From JAGPDB01 sp964516875 (GTDB lineage: Bacteria; Actinomycetota; Acidimicrobiia; IMCC26256; JAGPDB01), in NCBI GenBank assembly GCA_964516875.1, contig CAZFAO010000004.1, positions 1 to 64,000 of the forward strand: a stretch of DNA of 64,000 bases, written 5' to 3'. The notes below the pieces were generated by a model. It was not told the origin of the DNA, did no database searches, and was given only the letters and a program-made list of their open reading frames with translations. This document shows positions 24,020 to 32,610 of this stretch, in pieces (position 1 is the stretch's first letter; each line of letters starts with the position of its first letter). The position numbers were made by a program, and so were the translations under genes.

Positions 24020-25792
24020 CTAATCGTATGCGTCCACGCTGAGGGTGCAACGATGATTGAGCCTCAGTGCGTTTATAGCTGAATATGCTTGATCTGTGAG
24101 TTCTTCGTGATTTTTTGCCCGCAACAAAACGCTTGTATTTTCTTTTTCCTTTTTTGTGCCACCAACAATTGACGAAGGAATGTCTTTCACCATTTTTTCA
24201 ATTGCAGGGGTTGATGCAGTTACTTCGACCGTTGCATAATACGGAGCCAAGCGCAGTTGTTGTCGCAACGCTAATTCGCGATCTCGGTTTGAAACAAAAT
24301 CCCCGTCAACGATTTCTTTCAGCAAAATATTGTCCGGTGATCGAGTTGCCAGAATGACAGGATTGGCTAGATCTCTTTTCTTTAAGATGCGCAGCGCTCT
24401 GTTGACGACAACAAGCGTTTGTTCAAATGCACCCATTCCTGATCGAAACATCATGGAGTCAATGTCAATAAAAATACAACAAGCCAACGACTTTGTTAAC
24501 TCGGGTCGATGAAATATTGCTTCCGTTGCAACGTAGAGAGTTGGCTGGCCTGAAGTGTTTGTCGGAACGGAATGGAGTTTTGATAATTCCACGACACGAT
24601 GTTTGGAAAAGAGTGCTGCACAATCTTTGGCAACAGAACTAAGTCCGCGTCTGTATTTTTTGAATGTTGTGCCACCACAAGAAAGACACAGCAAAGGTCG
24701 CCGCGTTGCACACGTTGGACACACTAATGGATTAGTTTCCGAGTCGTCTTGATGAACACAATGCTCGCATGTCGCACAGGTTGCAACTGTGTCACATGAT
24801 CGACAGACAACAAGTCTCGCATTGACTGTGTTATTTAAAATGACCGCTGCATCATTGCCAGATTCAAGGGCTTTCGTAATTGCCGTTACGATCGACCGCG
24901 TAAATACCCCCAAGGCGGGATCGGCATTATTTCGATTTTCAATCAACACGCTTGGCCACGGTCGAGACGTTCGCTCGTCAACAATATCTAAGTCTTTGGT
25001 TGCAGCCGATGGTACAGACGAGATGAACGTGAGCGGAATCTTCCACATCTCGCTCGCTATTTGTGCGCAATGAGAAACATTCCATCGCGGCGAACGTTCT
25101 TCGGAAAGTTGTTCGTACGCATCATCCAAAATAATGATTGACTGACAGTCCGTCACGGGAGCAAACAGCGCCACTCGCCCACCGACGATGACACAGTTAT
25201 TGTGAGAAGCTTGCAGATAAGAATTGTCTTTATTTTTATCGTCGTGGTGATATTCGATTGTCCTATGACTCAGTTCCTTAGCCCACGTAGCAATACGCTC
25301 ATGTGAATCGGGTGTGATAATAATTGTCGATCCAGATTGTGCAATGTGCTCGTGAATAAATGCACGTCTGTCCGCACGGGGATCAACCACGATAAGTTTG
25401 CTCTGTGCACCGGCACCTGTTTCATGAGACGCATAGGAAATGGTGCGCATAATTCTTGTTGGCGACATTGCGCGTAAAAAGGTAACTTTGGATGTGAGAT
25501 AGTGCCTAGAGAGCTTGTGAGCAAACTCTACGAGATGAGCAGGTGGACCGTCGCTCACATATTCAATAATGCTTTTAATTTTCGAAACGTCGAGCGCGCT
25601 ACCGTCGCGAAGAGTTAACGCAGGTGCGTCGTGCGCACATTCAAGCACCCACCCACGAACACGTCGACCATGAAGAGGAATGCGAACAACCGAACCACGT
25701 GTTATCGCTTGATAACCTTTGATTTTTTCATCGCAGGAATACCAATACGTTTGATTGAGCTTGGGAATATCGGGAGCAACACGAAGATACAT
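24020..25792 (-). CDS. priA: PriA-like replication restart protein, no helicase motifs
   Basis: A 590-residue PriA homologue, shorter than the usual 730. The N-terminal DNA-binding domain (residues 1-110) and the Cys-rich zinc-binding module (CRSCDTVATCATCEHC, then CPTCATRRPLLCLSCGG) are present. The Walker A motif is absent and the DEEH box is replaced by LDDAYEQ, so it should not hydrolyse ATP. This degenerate form is typical of Actinobacteria, where it is thought to act as a fork-recognition scaffold. It lies between metK and def. Confidence 0.88.
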   Translation of the reverse strand: MYLRVAPDIPKLNQTYWYSCDEKIKGYQAITRGSVVRIPLHGRRVRGWVLECAHDAPALTLRDGSALDVSKIKSIIEYVSDGPPAHLVEFAHKLSRHYLTSKVTFLRAMSPTRIMRTISYASHETGAGAQSKLIVVDPRADRRAFIHEHIAQSGSTIIITPDSHERIATWAKELSHRTIEYHHDDKNKDNSYLQASHNNCVIVGGRVALFAPVTDCQSIIILDDAYEQLSEERSPRWNVSHCAQIASEMWKIPLTFISSVPSAATKDLDIVDERTSRPWPSVLIENRNNADPALGVFTRSIVTAITKALESGNDAAVILNNTVNARLVVCRSCDTVATCATCEHCVHQDDSETNPLVCPTCATRRPLLCLSCGGTTFKKYRRGLSSVAKDCAALFSKHRVVELSKLHSVPTNTSGQPTLYVATEAIFHRPELTKSLACCIFIDIDSMMFRSGMGAFEQTLVVVNRALRILKKRDLANPVILATRSPDNILLKEIVDGDFVSNRDRELALRQQLRLAPYYATVEVTASTPAIEKMVKDIPSSIVGGTKKEKENTSVLLRAKNHEELTDQAYSAINALRLNHRCTLSVDAYD

Positions 25793-25805
25793 TATGTGTT
25801 GATCT

Positions 25806-27002
25806 TTACCTCACGGCGAAATGACGGACGAGTTCATCAACAAATGTATCGACATGTTCCCACGTAAAGGACTCTTCTGTACGACCAAAGTGGCCATAGG
25901 TTGCCGTTGCGCGGAATCGTGGTACACGCAAAGCAAATGTGTCGATGATTGCGCCTGGTCGAAGATCAAAAAGTTCATCGACAGCTAAGCCCAGCGCTTT
26001 TTCGTCAACGTTTGATGTTCCGAACGTATCGATGTTGACACTGACTGGTCGTGCGACACCAATAGCGTATGCAATCTGAATTTCACACTTGTCGCAGAGC
26101 CCTGCAGCCACGATGGACTTAGCAACAGCGCGTGCAGCATATGCGCCGGAGCGATCGACCTTGGTTGCATCTTTTCCTGAAAAAGCACCGCCACCATGTC
26201 GCGCATATCCACCATAGGTATCGACAATAATTTTTCGGCCCGTCAGACCTGCGTCTGCACGAGGCCCACCGAGCACGAATGATCCCGATGGGTTGATGAG
26301 AAAGTTGGTGTCGGACAGATCGAATCCAACAGGAGCAGTTTGATTCACGATCCGTTCAATGACGTCAGATTCAATTTTATCGGCGGCAACGCCTGGTTCT
26401 GTTTGTGTTGACACAACAATGGTGTCTGCAAAAACCGGTAAAGAGTTTTCGTATTTAATTGTGACTTGAGCTTTTCCGTCAGGACGAAGATACGAAAGTT
26501 CGCCAGACTTTCTGGCGTCAGCTAGTTGTTTGGTAATTCGGTGTGCCCACCAAATAGGAAGCGGCATGAGATCAGGCGTTTCGTTGCACGCAAAACCAAA
26601 CATCAAACCCTGGTCGCCAGCACCAAGAGTTTCGTAAGTGTTTTCCTTTTTCGTGATGTCGCTTTCGGTTCGACTCTCGTACGACGTGGTCACTCCTGCA
26701 GAGATTTCCGGGGATTGCTCATCAATAGCAACCATGACTCCACAGGCTTTCCCGTCAAAACCTAATTCATCAGAAACATACCCTGCATCACAAATAACTT
26801 CACGCGCTAAACCTGCGATATCAACGTACGCTTCGGTTGTGATTTCACCTACGACAACAGCGAGACCTGTGGTTAAAAGAGTTTCGCATGCAACTCGACC
26901 GTAAGGATCTTGTTCGAGAACAGCATCTAAAACAGCATCGCTAATCTGGTCAGCAATTTTATCGGGATGGCCTTCTGTTACAGATTCTGACGTAAAGAGC
27001 AT
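25806..27002 (-). CDS. metK: S-adenosylmethionine synthetase
   Basis: A 398-residue enzyme that makes SAM from ATP and methionine. Diagnostic segments: TSESVTEGHPDKIADQISDA at the N-terminus, GAGDQGLMFG, and GGGAFSGKDATKVDRSGAYAAR. No Shine-Dalgarno sequence is evident; a 7-bp inverted repeat (27003-27009 with 27050-27056) spans the short gap to coaBC. No SAM riboswitch could be recognised. Confidence 0.97.
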   Translation of the reverse strand: MLFTSESVTEGHPDKIADQISDAVLDAVLEQDPYGRVACETLLTTGLAVVVGEITTEAYVDIAGLAREVICDAGYVSDELGFDGKACGVMVAIDEQSPEISAGVTTSYESRTESDITKKENTYETLGAGDQGLMFGFACNETPDLMPLPIWWAHRITKQLADARKSGELSYLRPDGKAQVTIKYENSLPVFADTIVVSTQTEPGVAADKIESDVIERIVNQTAPVGFDLSDTNFLINPSGSFVLGGPRADAGLTGRKIIVDTYGGYARHGGGAFSGKDATKVDRSGAYAARAVAKSIVAAGLCDKCEIQIAYAIGVARPVSVNIDTFGTSNVDEKALGLAVDELFDLRPGAIIDTFALRVPRFRATATYGHFGRTEESFTWEHVDTFVDELVRHFAVR

Positions 27003-27062
27003 GAAGACAGACTAGTACGCAGTATTGCGCAACAGCCAAGTAGCATGATTGTCTTCGCGGTG

Positions 27063-28346
27063 CTACCCCTTCACGCGGTTTGTGTCGATGCGCTCCACCA
27101 GTTCAAACGCGAGCGCCTGTTTGGGTGCTGTATCGAGTTCGCGAGGGCTACTTCCACGGTGGTCAAAAATCCAGACCTTATTCGTGTCGGATCCAAATCC
27201 AGAATCGTCTCGGGAAATATCGTTTGCGATCAACATATCGACTTTTTTATTTTCGAACTTTTTGGCAGCGTTTTCAAGAACGTAATCGCTCTCAGCACCA
27301 AAACACACGACGTATGTTCCGATTGGTTTATGAGTAACAATTTCGCTGACGATATCAATGGTTGGTATCAGTTCAATGGATTCAATTCCGTTTTCTCGTT
27401 TGAGTTTCGTTTGCGAAACGTGCGCAGGAGTTACATCAGCAACTGCTGCAGTCATGACAATAACATCGGCTTGATCGAGATGACGCATCACCGATTCATG
27501 CATCTGTGCTGCTGTTTCGACATCGATGCGTTCGATGCCGGGATCGCTTTCAAGTTCAGAAGTTGTAATGAGAATCACTCTGTATCCCGACAGCAATGCA
27601 GCGTGCGCAATTGCGTGGCCCATTTTTCCGGTACTGCGATTGGTGATAATTCGAACGGGATCAATGGGCTCGCGTGTTCCACCGGCTGTCACCAGCATGA
27701 CGGGTTGCGATTCGTTTATTGAAGCGCGAGGTGAAAGAGACTCTTCAGCATCTTCATCGCCGACTGTTTTGTTACTCGTTTTAAGGGTCTTACCCTGCAA
27801 AAGTTGAACAACACGATCAACAACAGCAGCGGGCTCAACAAGACGCCCTCGTCCTGTGTCGCCACCAGCGAGTTCGCCCACGACGGGTCCTACAAAATGA
27901 TGTCCGCGCGACGTTAACGTTTCAATGTTGTGTTCCGTTGATGCGTTGTCATACATTTCTTCATGCATTGCAGGAACAACAACAACGGGAGTGCTCGCAG
28001 GTGTGCACAGAAGCGTTGCAGAAACAATGTCGTCGGCAATTCCGTGTGCCATTTTCCCAATGGTAGAAGCAGTAGCCGGCATCACAACAACGAGATCACT
28101 CTGGCGGCCCAATGTTGTGTGTGCAATCGATCCGCGGTTGTCCCACAAATCATCATATGCGGGTTCGCTGGCCACTGCAGAAAATGTTGCAGCGCCAACA
28201 AAGCGAGATGTCGACGGGGTCATTGCCACACTGACATGCGCGCCAAGATTCGTCAACAATCGAATGAAGTAAACAGATTTATATGCTGCAATACTTGCAG
28301 TAACGCAAACAAGAATTCGACGTCCCGATAATGGTTGGTCCGTCAC
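27063..28346 (-). CDS. coaBC: Bifunctional CoaBC (PPCS/PPCDC)
   Basis: A 427-residue coenzyme A biosynthesis enzyme. Residues 1-185 form the FMN-dependent phosphopantothenoylcysteine decarboxylase, with active-site His in SIAHTTLGRQSDL. Residues about 215-420 form the CTP-dependent synthetase (LVTAGGTREPIDPVRIITNRSTGKMG). The decarboxylase motif reads PAMHEEMYD, not PAMN--MW, and the usual Cys in the substrate flap is replaced (ELAGGDTGRGRL). I believe other Actinobacteria share such variants. It follows rpoZ after 21 bases. Confidence 0.94.
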   Translation of the reverse strand: MTDQPLSGRRILVCVTASIAAYKSVYFIRLLTNLGAHVSVAMTPSTSRFVGAATFSAVASEPAYDDLWDNRGSIAHTTLGRQSDLVVVMPATASTIGKMAHGIADDIVSATLLCTPASTPVVVVPAMHEEMYDNASTEHNIETLTSRGHHFVGPVVGELAGGDTGRGRLVEPAAVVDRVVQLLQGKTLKTSNKTVGDEDAEESLSPRASINESQPVMLVTAGGTREPIDPVRIITNRSTGKMGHAIAHAALLSGYRVILITTSELESDPGIERIDVETAAQMHESVMRHLDQADVIVMTAAVADVTPAHVSQTKLKRENGIESIELIPTIDIVSEIVTHKPIGTYVVCFGAESDYVLENAAKKFENKKVDMLIANDISRDDSGFGSDTNKVWIFDHRGSSPRELDTAPKQALAFELVERIDTNRVKG

Positions 28347-28367
28347 GGCGTTTGCCTTTGTTTTCAG

Positions 28368-28715
28368 TTACGCAACAGGTTGAGGCTCATCGCCTGCATC
28401 GGCAGCAGCTTCTTGCGCAACTTCTTGAGCTGCTTGCTCACCGGCTTCTGCGATTTCTTGGATGTCTTCGGCTTCGAGAGGCATCGCAATGATGTCGCCG
28501 TTGCTGATTTCTTCAAGAGCAATAGAAAGAGGCTTGCGCGATACGGAAGTCACTTGGGGAGGAACGATTCGTCCAAGACCTTCACCCAATTGGTTGTAAT
28601 AGTCATTGATTTCACGCGCACGCTTTGCTGCGAGTGTCACGAGTGTAAATTTCGATCCTGCATTTTCCAGGAGCTTTTCCATGCCTGGATCCATGAGTGA
28701 TGTCTTTTTGTCCAC
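28368..28715 (-). CDS. rpoZ: RNA polymerase omega subunit
   Basis: A 115-residue omega subunit that stabilises the beta-prime subunit. The conserved core is MEKLLENAGSKFTLVTLAAKRAREINDYYNQLGEG, followed by KPLSIALEEISNGDI. The last 35 residues are an Ala/Glu-rich acidic tail. The start is GTG at 28715 with AGGCGG upstream; ATG at 28694 is possible. The gmk-rpoZ-coaBC order is conserved in many bacteria. Confidence 0.94.
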   Translation of the reverse strand: MDKKTSLMDPGMEKLLENAGSKFTLVTLAAKRAREINDYYNQLGEGLGRIVPPQVTSVSRKPLSIALEEISNGDIIAMPLEAEDIQEIAEAGEQAAQEVAQEAAADAGDEPQPVA

Positions 28716-28750
28716 TTAAACCGCCTTTTACGAGATGAAATATTCTACTG

Positions 28751-28854
28751 CATGTAGGGTCAAACCTTGGAAACGGGGTCAGATAAGTGGAATTTACTAC
28801 AAGGTCTGGTCTTCCCCCTTGCAGCAGTAGATGTACAGGGTCCGACCCTGTACA
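28751..28854. repeat. Palindromic REP-like element between rpoZ and gmk
   Basis: The gap contains GGGGTCAGATAAG..GGTCTGGTCTTCCCCC as an imperfect inverted repeat. Next to it is a perfect 11-bp palindrome, TGTACAGGGTC-C-GACCCTGTACA (28832-28854), directly after the gmk stop. No T-run follows on either strand, so a simple terminator is unlikely. The GGTC/GACC-rich palindromes resemble RAYT-associated repeats of other bacteria but differ from the REP at 5706. Confidence 0.6.
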
Positions 28855-29439
28855 TTACTTATTGATTTGATCTTTGACAATGGCCGTGAGTTCAGACAAT
28901 GCGCGCGCGAGATCGTCGTTAATAATCATGGCTGAGAAATGTGGAATGAGTCCTTCTTCTTTTGCCGCAGCGGAAAGTCGCTTGTCGAGCATTTCCGGAG
29001 TCATCGTGGGATCTTCTCGTTCGAGAAGTCGGCGACGTTGAATTTCTTCGCTCGGAGCTTTAACAAAAATGAGAAATGCATCGGGATAGAGTTCTTTCAC
29101 TTTGAGTGCGCCTTGCACATCAATTTCTAAAACAACAGACGAACCTTCTTTACGCTTCTCGTCGATCGGACCTTTGGGTGTTCCCTTCCAATCTCCATAC
29201 ACTTCAAAATATTCAAGCATGCCACCGTTCATTGCCAAATCGAGAAACTCATCTTGACTCATGAAAAAATAATGCTTCCCTTCCTCTTCATGAGGACGCG
29301 CAGGACGTGTTGTCGCGGAAACACTCAAGTACAGTTCAGGTATTTTTTTAACAAGTTCAGAAACAAGTGTTCCTTTACCCACACCCGAAGGTCCTGCAAT
29401 GACAATGAGTTTCCCTGGGGATGAAAGATCAGATGACAT
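28855..29439 (-). CDS. gmk: Guanylate kinase
   Basis: A 194-residue kinase converting GMP to GDP with ATP. The P-loop is AGPSGVGKGTL (about residues 15-25). The GMP-binding region includes SVSATTRPARPHEEEGKHYFF and LEIDVQGALKV. Length is normal. It lies between mihF and rpoZ, a typical arrangement. Confidence 0.96.
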   Translation of the reverse strand: MSSDLSSPGKLIVIAGPSGVGKGTLVSELVKKIPELYLSVSATTRPARPHEEEGKHYFFMSQDEFLDLAMNGGMLEYFEVYGDWKGTPKGPIDEKRKEGSSVVLEIDVQGALKVKELYPDAFLIFVKAPSEEIQRRRLLEREDPTMTPEMLDKRLSAAAKEEGLIPHFSAMIINDDLARALSELTAIVKDQINK

Positions 29440-29501
29440 AGGTATAGATTATCGAGAATATGCGATCTCCGCGACGCATCGAACGCAAAAACTTAATTTC
29501 C

Positions 29502-29831
29502 TTATCCTGGAAATTCAGACGAGAACTTGTTCAGCAATGCAGCTTTTTGCTTTGTCCCTAAACCACCAAGACGTCGCGAGGGCGCAATCTCGAGTTCTTC
29601 CATCAATCGTTTTGCTTTCACTTTTCCAACGCCCGGAAGTGATTCGATAACAGCAACTACTTTGAGTTTTGCCAATATGGGGTTTGCATCCATTTCGCGA
29701 AAGAGATCAGGTAAAGACAAGACGCCCATCTTGAGACGTTCTTTCACTTCGGCGCGGACTCGTCGCGCTAACGCAGCCTTTTCGAGAGCCGCGGCTCGTT
29801 GTTCAGGTGTGAGCTGTGGAGGAGTCGGCAT
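29502..29831 (-). CDS. mihF: Integration host factor, actinobacterial type (mIHF)
   Basis: A 109-residue nucleoid protein related to mycobacterial IHF, unrelated in fold to HU/IHF. It has a long basic helix (LTPEQRAAALEKAALARRVRAEVKERLK) followed by a helix-two-turn-helix unit (VIESLPGVGKVKAKRLMEELEIAPSRRLGGLG). It binds and bends DNA and stimulates phage integration in mycobacteria. ATG at 29831 follows AAAGGA; the longer frame to 29876 lacks such a site. The mihF-gmk-rpoZ order is a strong actinobacterial marker. Confidence 0.92.
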   Translation of the reverse strand: MPTPPQLTPEQRAAALEKAALARRVRAEVKERLKMGVLSLPDLFREMDANPILAKLKVVAVIESLPGVGKVKAKRLMEELEIAPSRRLGGLGTKQKAALLNKFSSEFPG

Positions 29832-30043
29832 TGACGTTCCTTTCTCTCTCGGTATTGATTTAAAACTGCTGGTCACTGACTATAGCGGCAAGAGTCGTCG
29901 AGAAATTGGATCCACGGGGTTAACGCCATCCCAATCGCGGACACACTTCACGAAATGTCCCAATTGCGCCGTTCTTCTCAACGGTTGTAATATTGAAGAC
30001 TTATGTTTACCGCGTCTTGCCGAGCCGAATAGTAATTGGTCAG

Positions 30044-30868
30044 ATGAGTCAGGACGATTTTTTAGAAGAACAACGCCGCCGCACACTATGGCCATGGGTT
30101 GATGAATCCGGTGTAGCAATTGTTGAAGATAACCCCCTGTTCGATCACGCTGATCTCCACTATTTTTTCGATGCGCTCATTTCAACAACAATTCATCCAC
30201 GTAGAGGTTCTCCCATTCCCCTCCCTGAGCACAAAGCGTCACTGACTGCTCTCAAGTTCACACTTCAGAAAGTTTTTGGTCCGCTCACCGGATATGGCGA
30301 AGCACCTGGCATTGATGACTTTGAAGATCAAATTGTCCGTTCAGATTTAGGTATTGCTGTAGCGCTCATTGCCACTTTTCAACGTCCACAAAGCGATCAA
30401 GAGCATCAAAGTTATGTGTGTAGGATCGATGCATTAGGAGATAGCTTTATCACGAATGCTTCGGCTGGTCCGACATACGCACGATCGATCATGCCCGAAG
30501 GATTAATAAATTTCATCACCAATTATGCACTCCGGAACAACAACGTGCCTCCCAGCGGGCGTTACGAGCACATGGCAACTTGCGCTGTTGCCTACAAAGA
30601 TCTCTATTGGGAAGAACGTGACATCAAGGTGTATCAATATCTTATTCACGTTGTAGCGCCACTGTGCGAAGAAATTGTGATGAGCGACCATATACTGAAT
30701 ATTCCCGAGGAAACAAAAGCATTTTTTCTCATGCATTTCAAGGACGAACTCAGAGACGAACTAGAAAACGTCATTGTTCTTGCTGATGCTCTTGAAAACA
30801 GTCGGATACAAGACGCTCCACCAGATTTGTGGCCAGACTATGGACCCGGTTTCAATCCACTTGCATAA
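30044..30868 (+). CDS. Unknown 274-residue protein
   Basis: A soluble, acidic protein without recognisable domains or membrane segments, on the opposite strand to its neighbours. The frame is open from a TTG at 29993; I prefer ATG at 30044 (MSQDDFLEEQRRR), but neither start has a good ribosome binding site. A Pro/Asp-rich tail (PPDLWPDYGPGFNPLA) ends the protein. It faces pyrF with a 27-base gap that contains a hairpin. Accessory cargo of unknown role. Confidence 0.6.
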   Translation: MSQDDFLEEQRRRTLWPWVDESGVAIVEDNPLFDHADLHYFFDALISTTIHPRRGSPIPLPEHKASLTALKFTLQKVFGPLTGYGEAPGIDDFEDQIVRSDLGIAVALIATFQRPQSDQEHQSYVCRIDALGDSFITNASAGPTYARSIMPEGLINFITNYALRNNNVPPSGRYEHMATCAVAYKDLYWEERDIKVYQYLIHVVAPLCEEIVMSDHILNIPEETKAFFLMHFKDELRDELENVIVLADALENSRIQDAPPDLWPDYGPGFNPLA

Positions 30869-30889
30869 AGGGAAAGTAAATACTCGATC

Positions 30890-30909
30890 CGCAATCTATT
30901 CTGATTGCG
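30890..30909. terminator. Possible bidirectional terminator hairpin
   Basis: CGCAATC-TATTCT-GATTGCG forms a perfect 7-bp stem between the converging unknown gene and pyrF, overlapping the last codons of pyrF. Neither side has a strong T-run, so function as a terminator is uncertain. Confidence 0.35.
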
Positions 30910-31600
30910 CCTTCTTCACTTGCGCGCATACCTCGTGTGCTGCAGCAATGGGATCATCGGCAGCGTAGACCGCACGACCAAGCGCCACCCAACGCGCACC
31001 GTCGCGAATAGCTTCATACGGAGTTGCAACGCGGGTTTGGTCTCCAACATCTTGACCAGCCAGACGGATACCAGGCACCAACATTTTTGCGTTCGGTAAT
31101 TTTTCGTGCACGTACGCAACTTCTAATGCTGAACACACGAGATCGCAGCCAACTTCTTTGATGAGTGCAAGTCTTTCATCAAATGCTTCTTGATCTGGAG
31201 GCAATGATGTGAGAACGGTAATGGCCAGTAGTACAGGTGGTTCATACCCCGCTTCGGCAGCACCTTCGTCTAAACCGCGTCGAGCAGCTGTGAGCATTTC
31301 TAATCCGCCTGCTGCATGAACCGTCGCCATTGCAACTCCCCGCTTGGCATGGGCACGCGCAGCACGTTCGACGGTGTTGGGAATGTCGTGAAGTTTGAGA
31401 TCGAGAAAAACTTTCTTTCCCATATCGCGCAATGTAATGACAGCTTCAGCGCCTGATTCGGCATAGAGTTCACTTCCCACTTTCACATAGTCAAAGTAAT
31501 CCCCCACTGTGTTCACGAGTTTTAACGCCGAGGCAAGATCTCCCACATCTAAGTTAAGAACCATCTGGTCTGTGACACTGATGTCGATGTCTGTTGTCAT
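30896..31600 (-). CDS. pyrF: Orotidine 5'-phosphate decarboxylase
   Basis: A 234-residue class I OMP decarboxylase that makes UMP. The catalytic D-K-x-x-D array is in VFLDLKLHDIPNTVERA, after VKVGSELYAESG. The C-terminal phosphate-binding segment is LVPGIRLAGQDVGDQTRVATP. It ends the pyr gene series, 74 bases after pyrD, across a gap containing a 7-bp palindrome. Confidence 0.95.
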   Translation of the reverse strand: MTTDIDISVTDQMVLNLDVGDLASALKLVNTVGDYFDYVKVGSELYAESGAEAVITLRDMGKKVFLDLKLHDIPNTVERAARAHAKRGVAMATVHAAGGLEMLTAARRGLDEGAAEAGYEPPVLLAITVLTSLPPDQEAFDERLALIKEVGCDLVCSALEVAYVHEKLPNAKMLVPGIRLAGQDVGDQTRVATPYEAIRDGARWVALGRAVYAADDPIAAAHEVCAQVKKAQSE

Positions 31601-31632
31601 ATCGTTTCCTTTTTATGTGTTAGTACGTTTTA

Positions 31633-31649
31633 GCCGCGGATTCCGCGGC
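31633..31649. repeat. Short GC palindrome between pyrD and pyrF
   Basis: GCCGCGG-ATT-CCGCGGC, a perfect 7-bp stem with a 3-base loop, sits in the intergenic gap. No T-run follows, so it is more like a small REP or RNA-stability hairpin than a terminator. Confidence 0.45.
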
Positions 31650-31674
31650 CCCTGGCAGCCATCACGGGTAGGGG

Positions 31675-32610
31675 TTAGGCGGGCATGTCGATTGCGCCAA
31701 TGAGATCGGTCACTCGAGCGACACCTGTGTTATAACAAAACTCTTTGAGTTCATCAGCGATACGAATAGTTGCACGCGGGTCAGCAAACGTTGCTGTTGC
31801 AACCCCAACTGCACTCGCGCCACACATCATCATGCCCGCAGCCTCCACGCCAGTTGTTACTCCACCTGTTCCAATGATGGGAGTGTCGGGGAAAGCTTGG
31901 TGCACTTCGTATACGCCTTTTTGTGCAATCGGCAAGACGCCCGCACCAGAGTATCCTCCTGCACCTTTCCCCACGATGGGCTTGCGCGTGTACGGATCGA
32001 GAGCTAATCCAAGAACGGTGTTGAACAGTGTAAGAATGTCTGTGCCGCCGGCAATGGCTGCTTGGGCAATTTCGGTGACGCGCGTGACGGCGGGCGTCAG
32101 TTTGGTCGTGAGCACAACATCATTTCCCACTTCTTTGCGCACACGTTTCACAATTTCTTGTGTGTCCTCATAGCTTTGTGCAAAAAGTCGATTTCCGCTT
32201 TCGGTATTGGGACAACTGAGATTGATTTCAATCGCAACAAAAGAATCGGAAACGGGAGCCAGGATACGTGCAGCTTCTGCGTATTCCTCAACAGTCCTCC
32301 CCCACAACGCCATAATAAAACGCCCGTTAGCGTCACGAATTTTTTTGAAATCCGTATCCACCCACTCTTGAATATGGGGACCAGGCAAACCAACCGAGTT
32401 CATCATTCCTGTTGCAACGGCACCCACACGGGGAGCTTGATTACCTGGTGACACAAACGCGGCGAGAGATTTAATCGTGATTGCGCCAACGTCATCAGGA
32501 TTGATCACATCGAAGAGTTCATCGCTATGTCCAAAACTGCCCGAAGCTCCAATGATCGGGTTTGGTAACGTGAGTGACCCGAGTGTGGTTGAAAGATCAA
32601 TGTTCATCAT
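31675..32610 (-). CDS. pyrD: Dihydroorotate dehydrogenase, class 1
   Basis: A 311-residue FMN enzyme oxidising dihydroorotate to orotate. The catalytic Cys in NLSCPNTESG marks it as class 1 rather than the membrane-bound class 2 (Ser). Other segments: GASGSFGHSDEL, TTKLTPAV, and IIGTGGVTTGVEAAGMMMCGAS. Class 1B enzymes work with an iron-sulfur partner, PyrK; no pyrK is adjacent, so the partner is elsewhere or a different acceptor is used. Its ATG overlaps the carB stop by one base. Confidence 0.93.
   Translation of the reverse strand: MMNIDLSTTLGSLTLPNPIIGASGSFGHSDELFDVINPDDVGAITIKSLAAFVSPGNQAPRVGAVATGMMNSVGLPGPHIQEWVDTDFKKIRDANGRFIMALWGRTVEEYAEAARILAPVSDSFVAIEINLSCPNTESGNRLFAQSYEDTQEIVKRVRKEVGNDVVLTTKLTPAVTRVTEIAQAAIAGGTDILTLFNTVLGLALDPYTRKPIVGKGAGGYSGAGVLPIAQKGVYEVHQAFPDTPIIGTGGVTTGVEAAGMMMCGASAVGVATATFADPRATIRIADELKEFCYNTGVARVTDLIGAIDMPA

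Noticed and set aside
27003..27062. SAM riboswitch upstream of metK
   Set aside because: The gap is only 60 bases and shows none of the conserved SAM-I, SAM-II or SAM-IV core features I could recognise.
28832..28854. Rho-independent terminator of gmk
   Set aside because: The stem is strong but no T-run follows on either strand, and cotranscribed rpoZ lies directly downstream.
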